Assembly: GCA_903813345.2 (NCBI GenBank)
Contig: CAIIXF020000006.1
Location: 4,547,096-4,611,095 of the forward strand
From: Owenia fusiformis
Taxonomy: Eukaryota > Annelida > Polychaeta > Sabellida > Oweniidae
Reading direction: 5' to 3'
DNA: 64,000 bases
Shown: in pieces, positions 61,301 through 64,000 of the stretch
How the letters are laid out: every line of letters begins with the position of its first letter
Position numbering within the stretch: position 1 is the stretch's first letter
Position numbers and translations under genes: made by a program
Notes under the pieces: model-generated
What the model was told of the DNA's origin: nothing
Databases searched by the model: none
Seen by the model: only the letters and a program-made list of their open reading frames with translations

Positions 61301-61698
61301 CTTCTGGAGAATCAGAATATCTTGAAACAGCTGTGTAGTGCTGTTTGGAGGATGCAAATACGTTCAACATTGTAAAGTCATCTTAAGTAGAACAAGGCAA
61401 CCATTCATACTGAAATAATGTCCTTGATTTCTACATTTTTATGTTCTAGTGGGACAGAGAAAAGAGGTTGACTCATATGGGAGAAAGGTTTGTCTCTTTA
61501 TATGACAGGCTTTAGTTTCTACTCAGAGATGTTGCATCAAAACAAAAGGATGTTTGTCTTTCTCACCTGTTCTGCTGAAGACATACATGTTGGAAGTAGT
61601 GGAATGACTGGGAACATGTACTCCAATGGGTACAGCATGGACACAAAGGCCATGACACTCATAGTCAATGCATTGTAGTCCCTGGACATCAAGACAAT
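22199..61698 (-). CDS. MADD: MADD / Rab3-GEF, 24 exons, 5' end outside window
   Basis: MADD is a DENN-domain exchange factor for Rab3 and Rab27, a kinesin-3 cargo adaptor and, in mammals, a TNFR1-binding protein. Exons (high to low coordinate): 61567-61698, 61143-61256, 60084-60338, 59473-59631, 58407-59002, 57257-57576, 56460-56690, 53583-53663, 52927-53032, 48244-48430, 47544-47738, 47121-47241, 46585-46719, 39887-40242, 34474-34630, 33995-34115, 33598-33814, 33054-33161, 32599-32763, 32273-32345, 31786-31892, 27600-27675, 25859-25905, 22199-22366. They total 4227 nt, 1408 residues plus stop. The phase matches at every junction. Order: end of cDENN, dDENN, low-complexity middle, conserved [25 protein letters not shown] and [20 protein letters not shown] blocks, Gln-rich tail. 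The uDENN and most of cDENN lie beyond the window. Confidence 0.93.
22367..25858 (-). other. MADD last intron
   Basis: GT-AG intron of about 3.5 kb. It holds the TIR element at 23512-24100. Otherwise AT-rich and without recognisable features. Confidence 0.6.
23512..24100. mobile_element. TIR element, TATATGAGGTTCAGG ends, with nested hairpin
   Basis: The left end TATATGAGGTTCAGGATATT, then GGGATTATCC, is mirrored by GGATAATCCC, AATATCCTGAACCTCATATA at the right end near 24100. A third inverted copy (ATAATCCCAATATCCTGAAC) lies inside at about 23610-23635, so the left ~120 bp forms its own hairpin. The interior has paired ATATCTGCCC words. No transposase. This looks like a MITE, possibly one inserted in another. 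The target duplication is unclear because the outer TATATGA is part of the inverted repeat. Confidence 0.6.
25859..25905 (-). CDS. MADD: MADD exon: microexon IHRKYKTSM (47 nt)
   Basis: 47 nt, phase 1 in, phase 0 out, acceptor TTTTTCAG, donor GTATGT. It encodes [16 protein letters not shown], equivalent to KEVVSHKYKTPM in vertebrates and RKYKSSM in flies. Confidence 0.88.
25906..27599 (-). other. MADD intron, nothing recognised
   Basis: GT-AG intron between the IELSRIKKC exon and the 47-nt exon. AT-rich. No repeat array or extra exon seen. Confidence 0.5.
27600..27675 (-). CDS. MADD: MADD exon: IELSRIKKC...GGIFVIEEL
   Basis: 76 nt, phase 0 in, phase 1 out, acceptor TATTTACAG, donor GTAAGA. 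It encodes [20 protein letters not shown] then VIEEL, matching the [21 protein letters not shown] block. It is too short to stand out as a long open frame. Confidence 0.9.
27676..31785 (-). other. MADD intron, mostly featureless
   Basis: GT-AG intron of about 4.1 kb. A small cluster of GCCTCATTTGA/GAGGCACTC words lies at about 27935-28012. No exon or mobile element with clear ends was seen; open frames such as the 88-codon one at 30297-30563 (+) lack support. Confidence 0.5.
31786..31892 (-). CDS. MADD: MADD exon: [15 protein letters not shown]
   Basis: 107 nt, phase 1 in, phase 0 out, acceptor GTATTTCAG, donor GTGATT. It encodes [19 protein letters not shown], then [17 protein letters not shown], highly conserved from flies to mammals. 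Confidence 0.94.
32273..32345 (-). CDS. MADD: MADD exon: [18 protein letters not shown]
   Basis: 73 nt, phase 0 in, phase 1 out, acceptor AATTTCAG, donor GTAAAA. It encodes [18 protein letters not shown], matching CRELYYCVKDSMERAAAR. Confidence 0.93.
32599..32763 (-). CDS. MADD: MADD exon: [20 protein letters not shown]
   Basis: 165 nt, 55 codons, phase 0/0, acceptor ATGTTTCAG, donor GTACAT. It encodes [30 protein letters not shown] and [10 protein letters not shown], almost identical to human MADD over this stretch, in the region described as the death/PH-like domain. Confidence 0.95.
33054..33161 (-). CDS. MADD: MADD exon: [13 protein letters not shown], start of PH/death-like domain
   Basis: 108 nt, 36 codons, phase 0/0, acceptor ATTTTTCAG, donor GTAGGT. 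It encodes [20 protein letters not shown], then [10 protein letters not shown]. Confidence 0.93.
33598..33814 (-). CDS. MADD: MADD exon: LGKSHIGL segment
   Basis: 217 nt, phase 2 in, phase 0 out, acceptor TGTTGCAG, donor GTAGGG. It encodes [18 protein letters not shown], then [20 protein letters not shown] and DLLDQINNL, closest to the insect Rab3-GEF wording. Confidence 0.94.
33995..34115 (-). CDS. MADD: MADD exon: [17 protein letters not shown]
   Basis: 121 nt, phase 1 in, phase 2 out, acceptor GTTTTCCAG, donor GTAAGA. It encodes [20 protein letters not shown], then [17 protein letters not shown], nearly invariant in animal MADD/Rab3-GEF. Confidence 0.94.
34474..34630 (-). CDS. MADD: MADD exon: [10 protein letters not shown] segment
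   Basis: 157 nt, phase 0 in, phase 1 out, acceptor TTTTCTAG, donor [24 protein letters not shown] is basic. [12 protein letters not shown] occupies the place of the (R)VYLYEGLLG motif, joining directly to KERSLLWDQ in the next exon. Its ATG is not a start, because it follows the acceptor. Confidence 0.85.
35258..35860. mobile_element. MITE with CCGTATTCTCTGTAATTA inverted ends and TA duplication
   Basis: It begins CCGTATTCTCTGTAATTAGC and ends GGTAATTACAGAGAATACGG. TA flanks both sides (35256-35257 and 35861-35862). GCGCCC / GGGCGC words follow each end. An internal GAGAGAATACGG followed by TA near 35449-35462 could be the right end of a shorter member (about 203 bp) nested inside. No coding. 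TA duplication points to Tc1/mariner or a similar TA-targeting group. Confidence 0.7.
38383..38510. repeat. TCTAATGATAAT short tandem repeat
   Basis: About 10 imperfect units of TCTAATGATAATA/TTCTAATGATGATGC, 12-15 bp each. Intronic. Confidence 0.8.
38780..38960. repeat. Short minisatellite, CCAATCCCATAATTCATTT units
   Basis: Four imperfect ~45-50-bp units built on (C)CAATCCCATAATTCATTTCATAATCACAGAGG-like sequence. Intronic. Confidence 0.6.
39887..40242 (-). CDS. MADD: MADD exon: charged Ser-rich region ending VSDSELE
   Basis: 356 nt, phase 1 in, phase 0 out, acceptor TATCGTTAG, donor GTATGT. It includes [20 protein letters not shown] (helical), Ser-rich repeats and [12 protein letters not shown], matching the SDSE(I/L)E motif of MADD orthologues. 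Confidence 0.88.
40243..46584 (-). other. MADD GC-AG intron of ~6.3 kb holding a long inverted repeat
   Basis: Begins with GC (GCAAGT) below 46585 and ends TATCGTTAG above 40242. Most of it is the inverted-repeat element at about 40675-45503. A poly-C tract lies near 40590. At about 45545-45592 a half-copy of the CAGT-ended MITE (AGGTGTTCAGATATACAGG, TTTTACTG, TA) is seen. Confidence 0.6.
40675..45503. mobile_element. Long inverted-repeat element, ~1-kb arms, decayed interior
   Basis: The left arm starts GTTATAGCGCAGTCAGATGT, then GTTCGACTTTTTCAGGAAAG and CTATCAGGCGGGGAGGGGG (40681-41700). The right arm carries the same blocks inverted and ends CTGACTGCGCTATTACTTTAAC (about 44420-45503). Each arm has three diverged ~165-bp modules (TTATTTTACCTTAATAATTT). 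Inner parts near 42560-42760 (-) and 43410-43600 (+) are homologous too and encode similar broken peptide fragments ([10 protein letters not shown] versus [10 protein letters not shown]) with stops. This may be a decayed DNA transposon or an inverted duplication of a host-like gene fragment. No intact protein. Confidence 0.65.
46585..46719 (-). CDS. MADD: MADD exon with GC donor
   Basis: 135 nt, phase 1/1, acceptor TTTCTACAG. Encodes a Ser/Gly-rich linker ([16 protein letters not shown]). No GT donor keeps the frame, but TCTGGAG followed by GCAAGT is a consensus GC-AG donor and gives the phase the next exon needs. Reading through it adds about 38 codons to a TGA at 46469, so intron retention would truncate the protein. 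Frame-preserving skipping is possible. Confidence 0.72.
46720..47120 (-). other. MADD short intron, nothing recognised
   Basis: GT-AG intron of 401 bp without repeats or other features. Confidence 0.6.
47121..47241 (-). CDS. MADD: MADD exon: Ser/Glu-rich linker
   Basis: 121 nt, phase 0 in, phase 1 out, acceptor ATTTTCCAG, donor GTGAGC. It encodes [18 protein letters not shown] and a Lys/Glu-rich remainder. Not strongly conserved; placed by splice sites and phase. Confidence 0.8.
47544..47738 (-). CDS. MADD: MADD exon: [19 protein letters not shown] segment
   Basis: 195 nt, 65 codons, phase 0/0, acceptor TCATTGCAG, donor GTTAGT. It encodes the conserved [28 protein letters not shown] and EIAHTHYW stretch. 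Confidence 0.92.
47935..48230. repeat. 18-bp minisatellite (AAGGCCCTAAATGATCTC)
   Basis: About 16 units of AAGGCCCTAAATGATCTC or AAGGCCCAAATGATCTA, ending a few bases from the donor of the MADD exon at 48244. Intronic on the MADD strand. Confidence 0.85.
48244..48430 (-). CDS. MADD: MADD exon: [19 protein letters not shown] segment
   Basis: 187 nt, phase 2 in, phase 0 out, acceptor TAATTTTCAG, donor [26 protein letters not shown] and [20 protein letters not shown] match the MADD block [10 protein letters not shown]...GQGVGWL. It lies between two minisatellites, the 18-bp array on its donor side and the 87-bp array on its acceptor side. Confidence 0.92.
48510..49644 (-). repeat. 87-bp minisatellite, part 1 (~13 units)
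   Basis: Unit of 87 bp beginning ATTCACCATATAGGAATTTA and ending AAAAGTGATTGCCACA. The unit is a multiple of three with a stop-free minus-strand frame, so it reads as a 29-residue repeat, but this lies inside a MADD intron and has no independent gene features. Variants alternate at GTACATTGTC / GTGCATTGCC. Some units have a 40-50-bp deletion (CACAATAGGCAACTAG). Interrupted at 49645 by an LTR. Confidence 0.9.
49645..50472. mobile_element. Solo LTR (828 bp) with 5-bp ATTGG target duplication
   Basis: The element begins TGTCATAATTTGGG and ends GAACGTTACA, giving canonical TG...CA ends. ATTGG precedes it (49640-49644) and follows it (50473-50477). An uninterrupted 87-bp unit reads ATTGGCAAGAG once, so the insertion is exact. 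A TATA-like AGTATAAAT near 49892 and ATTAAA near 50321 fit LTR promoter and polyadenylation signals in the + direction. There is no gag-pol, so it is a solo LTR left by recombination. A 5-bp duplication suits Ty3/gypsy, Pao or some copia elements. Confidence 0.85.
50478..52735 (-). repeat. 87-bp minisatellite, part 2 (~26 units)
   Basis: Continuation of the 87-bp array after the solo LTR. The longest open frame over it is 606 codons on the minus strand, purely because the unit length is 87 and carries no stop in that frame. Deletion variants (CACAATAGGCAACTAG) occur again near 52412. Confidence 0.9.
52927..53032 (-). CDS. MADD: MADD exon: [13 protein letters not shown] segment
   Basis: 106 nt, phase 1 in, phase 2 out, acceptor TTGTTTCAG, donor [22 protein letters not shown] aligns with the vertebrate (N)RRALVDQKSSVIKHS segment. 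A short CAG/CAA glutamine run (QQQQ) follows. Its 5' edge and acceptor are duplicated at 53116-53163. Confidence 0.87.
53116..53163 (-). repeat. Duplicated 5' edge and acceptor of MADD exon 52927-53032
   Basis: GGCCTGACTTCTCCACAAGG, then CCTTGTGAATACCTGAAACAACAA, repeats the first ~30 nt of the exon plus its CAG acceptor about 118 bp upstream (in the transcript). More diverged copies of the same words are seen near 53180-53215 and 53230-53265. Between the true exon and this copy there are three ~33-bp units ACAATGTTAATAGAGTGAAGC. Confidence 0.75.
53489..53590 (-). repeat. Duplicated 3' edge and donor of MADD exon 53583-53663
   Basis: Three ~50-bp units of GGGGCAAAGGGTTTTGCATT start at 53489, 53538 and 53588. 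The last is the true exon edge. The unit holds the last ~26 nt of the exon, the donor (CTAG then GTATGTAAA) and intron sequence. The middle copy keeps an intact donor at 53532; the lowest copy has lost it. Confidence 0.78.
53583..53663 (-). CDS. MADD: MADD small exon, Ser/Pro-rich (81 nt)
   Basis: 81 nt, phase 1/1, acceptor TGCTTGTAG, donor GTATGT. It encodes a short Ser/Pro/Asn-rich segment ([20 protein letters not shown]). It can be skipped in frame. Its 3' edge and donor are copied in tandem just downstream (53489-53582). Confidence 0.75.
   Translation of the reverse strand, partial: SLDKAKVPVTIAVRVHLYAMQNPLPL
54110..54645. mobile_element. Two direct copies of a TIR element joined by a long palindrome
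   Basis: Two ~200-bp copies (about 54130-54325 and 54445-54640) each begin TACATACC/TACATGCC, then CCATGG and TCAATGACGT, and end CACTAGGTATGTAATACT-like sequence, so each has short inverted ends. Between them GTTATGTCACTATGACGTGA (from about 54330) pairs with TCACGTCATAGTGACATAAC (to about 54440), a hairpin with nearly perfect 29-bp arms. TGACGTCA (CRE-like) occurs at 54166-54173 and 54489-54496. No coding. Confidence 0.55.
54833..55079. mobile_element. 247-bp MITE, CAGTGAAACC ends, TA target duplication
   Basis: Starts CAGTGAAACC and ends GGTTTCACTG, with TA on both sides (54831-54832 and 55080-55081). The body is built from GTGTTCCACT and GAGGTGTTCCAC words in both orientations and contains an internal ~80-bp duplication (ACTCAATCAGTTGGTCTTGG twice). 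CAGT ends with a TA duplication fit the Tc1/mariner/pogo group. Confidence 0.75.
56460..56690 (-). CDS. MADD: MADD exon: seven-residue KMS-V-T-D repeat
   Basis: 231 nt, phase 1/1, acceptor ATAATAG (weak pyrimidine tract), donor GTAGAT. It encodes at least six tandem seven-residue repeats of the form KMSxVT(D/Q/E), flanked by [10 protein letters not shown] and a basic end. I do not recall an equivalent repeat in vertebrate MADD. Because phases are 1/1 and its length is a multiple of three, skipping it would keep the frame, so it may be alternatively spliced. Confidence 0.78.
57257..57576 (-). CDS. MADD: MADD exon: Pro/Ser-rich middle region
   Basis: 320 nt, phase 2 in, phase 1 out, acceptor CTTTCCAG, donor GTAAGT. 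It contains a proline-rich stretch ([14 protein letters not shown]), a possible SH3 ligand, then [14 protein letters not shown] and a hydrophobic end (SSTFSDLFG). It is the least conserved part of the protein and is accepted because frame and phase join both neighbours. Confidence 0.85.
58407..59002 (-). CDS. MADD: MADD exon: end of DENN plus acidic/Ser-rich region
   Basis: 596 nt, the largest MADD exon here. Phase 0 in, phase 2 out, acceptor TTTTTCAG, donor GTAAGG. It starts AVEYYAEW, then [18 protein letters not shown], then the conserved DESGSDSDG and [12 protein letters not shown] motifs and DINGDTPDI. The rest is Ser/Asp-rich and poorly conserved, typical of the phosphorylated middle of MADD. 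Confidence 0.92.
59473..59631 (-). CDS. MADD: MADD exon: dDENN (RFFNSPN...AKLARTQ)
   Basis: 159 nt, 53 codons, phase 0/0, acceptor AATTCTAG, donor GTATGT. It encodes [29 protein letters not shown] and AKLARTQ, as in MADD orthologues. Confidence 0.92.
60084..60338 (-). CDS. MADD: MADD exon: dDENN ([21 protein letters not shown])
   Basis: 255 nt, 85 codons, phase 0/0, acceptor CTTTTCAG, donor GTAAGT. It contains [21 protein letters not shown] and [19 protein letters not shown], matching the inter-DENN linker and the start of dDENN. Confidence 0.92.
60339..61142 (-). other. MADD intron 60339-61142
   Basis: GT-AG intron. At 60421-60445 GGGGGAGTTCATCTGCCCCC resembles the nearby exon edge GGGAGTTCATCTGCCCCTCGAG (60309-60328), possibly another small exon-edge duplication. 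Otherwise nothing. Confidence 0.5.
61143..61256 (-). CDS. MADD: MADD exon: [14 protein letters not shown] segment
   Basis: 114 nt, 38 codons, phase 0/0, donor GTAATT. It encodes [20 protein letters not shown] then [13 protein letters not shown], characteristic of the MADD cDENN C-terminus. Confidence 0.92.
61257..61566 (-). other. MADD short intron, nothing recognised
   Basis: GT-AG intron of 310 bp between the two most upstream MADD exons of the window. No repeats seen. Confidence 0.6.
61567..61698 (-). CDS. MADD: MADD exon: cDENN end (SRDYNAL...YPLEYMFP)
   Basis: 132 nt, 44 codons, phase 0 at both ends, with acceptor GTATTTTCAG and donor GTGAGA. It encodes [14 protein letters not shown] then [17 protein letters not shown], among the most conserved stretches of the MADD DENN domain. 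The 89 nt at its 5' end, with the acceptor, are the source of the tandem array 61734-62945. Confidence 0.92.
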
Positions 61699-61733
61699 CT
61701 GAAAATACATAGCCATACGTTAAGATTTATATT

Positions 61734-62945
61734 GGGAACATGTACTCCAATGGGTACAGCATAGACACAAAGGCCATGACACTCATAGTCAATGCATTGT
61801 AGTCCCTGGACATCAAGACAATCTGAAAATACATAGCCATACGTTAAGATTTATATTGGGAACATGTACTCCAATGGGTACAGCATGGACACAAAGGCCA
61901 TGACACTCATAGTCAATGCATTGTAGTCCCTGGACATCAAGACAATCTGAAAATACATAGCCATACGTTAAGATTTATATTGGGAACATGTACTCCAATG
62001 GGTACAGCATAGACACAAAGGCCATGACACTCATAGTCAATGCATTGTAGTCCCTGGACATCAAGACAATCTGAAAATACATAGCCATACGTTAAGACTT
62101 ATATTGGGAACATGTACTCCAATGGGTACAGCATAGACACAAAGGCCATGACACTCATAGTCAATGCATTGTAGTCCCTGGACATCAAGACAATCTGAAA
62201 ATACATAGCCATACGTTAAGACTTATATTGGGAACATGTACTCCAATGGGTACAGCATAGACACAAAGGCCATGACACTCATAGTCAATGCATTGTAGTC
62301 CCTGGACATCAAGACAATCTGAAAATACATAGCCATACGTTAAGATTTATATTGGGAACATGTACTCCAATGGGTACAGCATGGACACAAAGGCCATGAC
62401 ACTCATAGTCAATGCATTGTAGTCCCTGGACATCAAGACAATCTGAAAATACATAGCCATACGTTAAGACTTATATTGGGAACATGTACTCCAATGGGTA
62501 CAGCATAGACACAAAGGCCATGACACTCATAGTCAATGCATTGTAGTCCCTGGACATCAAGACAATCTGAAAATACATAGCCATACGTTAAGATTTATAT
62601 TGGGAACATGTACTCCAATGGGTACAGCATGGACACAAAGGCCATGACACTCATAGTCAATGCATTGTAGTCCCTGGACATCAAGACAATCTGAAAATAC
62701 ATAGCCATACGTTAAGACTTATATTGGGAACATGTACTCCAATGGGTACAGCATAGACACAAAGGCCATGACACTCATAGTCAATGCATTGTAGTCCCTG
62801 GACATCAAGACAATCTGAAAATACATAGCCATACGTTAAGATTTATATTGGGAACATGTACTCCAATGGGTACAGCATGGACACAAAGGCCATGACACTC
62901 ATAGTCAATGCATTGTAGTCCCTGGACATCAAGACAATCTGAAAA
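61734..62945 (-). repeat. Ten tandem 124-bp copies of a MADD exon edge
   Basis: Units begin at 61734, 61858, 61982, 62106, 62230, 62354, 62478, 62602, 62726 and 62850, an exact 124-bp period continuing from the true exon copy at 61610. Each unit holds 89 nt of the exon (SRDYNAL...YMFP), its AG acceptor and 35 nt of intron. The exon's 3' 43 nt and donor are missing, and reading on gives an in-frame TAA three codons past Tyr-Met-Phe. Units are nearly identical, differing at two sites (TCC/TCT serine and a T/C in the intron part). The last unit decays after about 62945. Confidence 0.93.
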
Positions 62946-64000
62946 TACACAGCCATATGTTTAATCAAGATTCATGATGGGATATAAGATTCAATAATAC
63001 CTTATTGATTCATCAATGCTTAATTAAGCTTGTAGAGAAGAAGAGCAACAATTCCTAAATTGACATATTTAGTCAAGAGTCCTAGTTTTTATCTTTCCTC
63101 AGTTAAATATTTCAAAGAAATTTGCCCCCATCTACACTTTGAAATCGGAGTATCATACAGTAGTTGTAGATTGACTATCAGTGAAACCTGTAAAGTGGAA
63201 CACCTCTGTAAGTGGAAATCTTTTCAGAGACCCAAGACAAAAAACTGAATGTTCATTGAACCTCTATAAGTGGAACACCTTCCAAGTGGAACACTTTCAA
63301 GGGATGCCAAAGGTGTTCCACTTTGCCAGGTTTTACTGCCACTCATTTGACAACAAATATTACATGAAGCTATTTTGATTAAAACATAACACTGACTATT
63401 TTAGAAAAACAAATTTTTGATTCATACTTTATCTGTATAAAGTGAAACCCCAAACGCAACATATGTCCCCAACACCCACACTATTATACATTGGAAATAC
63501 GTCACACAAAAGATTCTGAGAATATAATTTGAAGAATGACGTAGTTAGTGAGGCAATTGGCCTACAAATATTCTACTTAGAGAATCTTATTGATTGTTTA
63601 ATCTCATAGTGATTATTGCAATGACAACCATATACCATACATCCCGTTTCCTTGACAACAGACAGGAAACATTACCCCATCGGTATAAGTAAGAATTATT
63701 AGATTTTATTTTTAGATTTTTGTAAACTATTTGATGTCTGTTAGGCCTTAGGGCATGTCAGTACAAGAAAATCCAATATATAAACTATACTATATATACA
63801 ATACACTAGAGAACTATAGATAATGGCAAAATCTAACAATAATAAAAGACAGGGAAGGGGTAATAAGCTATTGACTTGCCATTAATCAATTCCTATGTTA
63901 AGAAGTCTCTTATTTAAGTCAATATATTCAATACATGTACATGCAAAACATTCAATGTACTAGTAATACATATCCATGGGAATTCTGATTTCCAAAAATC
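62946..64000 (-). other. MADD intron upstream of the exon array
   Basis: No further MADD exon was recognised up to the window end, so the preceding exon lies outside. It holds the MITE-like sequence at 63179-63338. The rest is AT-rich. Confidence 0.5.
63179..63338. mobile_element. MITE of the CAGTGAAACC family (160 bp)
   Basis: Starts CAGTGAAACCTGTAAAGTGG and ends GGTGTTCCACTTTGCCAGG, TTTTACTG. Same family as 54833-55079. The flanking TA duplication is not intact here. Confidence 0.65.

Overview
This is eukaryotic (metazoan) genomic DNA. It is AT-rich, with short exons, GT-AG introns and dense non-coding repeats. The two recognisable genes are animal-specific. Protein similarity to both vertebrate and fly forms, frequent ACATGTA-type words and many small DNA transposons suggest a marine invertebrate, perhaps a mollusc or other lophotrochozoan. 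That taxonomic guess is weak.

Two genes lie tail to tail. On the + strand, the last two exons of an SCYL2 (CVAK104-type, clathrin-vesicle pseudokinase) orthologue lie at 14350-16403. Everything upstream (1-14349) looks like intron or flank filled with repeats. On the - strand, 24 consecutive exons of a MADD / Rab3-GEF orthologue run from 61698 down to a stop codon at 22199. All exon phases are compatible. The exons sum to 4227 nt (1408 residues plus stop), covering the end of the cDENN domain, the dDENN domain, the long variable middle, the PH/death-like region and a glutamine-rich tail. The first few hundred residues lie beyond the window. Both products act in vesicle traffic: SCYL2 at clathrin carriers, MADD as exchange factor for Rab3/Rab27.

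Layout. 1-14349: tandem modules, a palindrome-bearing minisatellite present in two inverted copies (2.8-3.2 kb and 12.35-12.93 kb), C-rich arrays, two foldback elements, a decayed first exon of a secreted coiled-coil protein (2234-2456, - strand) and a tRNA-derived SINE-like sequence. 16404-22198: intergenic, with a PIF/Harbinger-type MITE, a 20-bp minisatellite, a CAGT-ended MITE and the MADD 3' UTR, which has a cluster of X-box-like sites. 22199-61698: MADD, whose introns hold several MITEs, a ~4.8-kb long inverted repeat with decayed coding, and a large 87-bp minisatellite interrupted by an 828-bp solo LTR with a perfect 5-bp target duplication. 61699-64000: intron with ten extra tandem copies of a MADD exon edge.

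The most striking feature is local tandem duplication across exon-intron boundaries at three separate MADD exons (53.0, 53.5 and 61.6 kb). Each copies a splice site plus part of its exon; the largest forms an array of 11 x 124 bp, including the real exon. All calls come from reading the sequence; no database search or RNA evidence was available.
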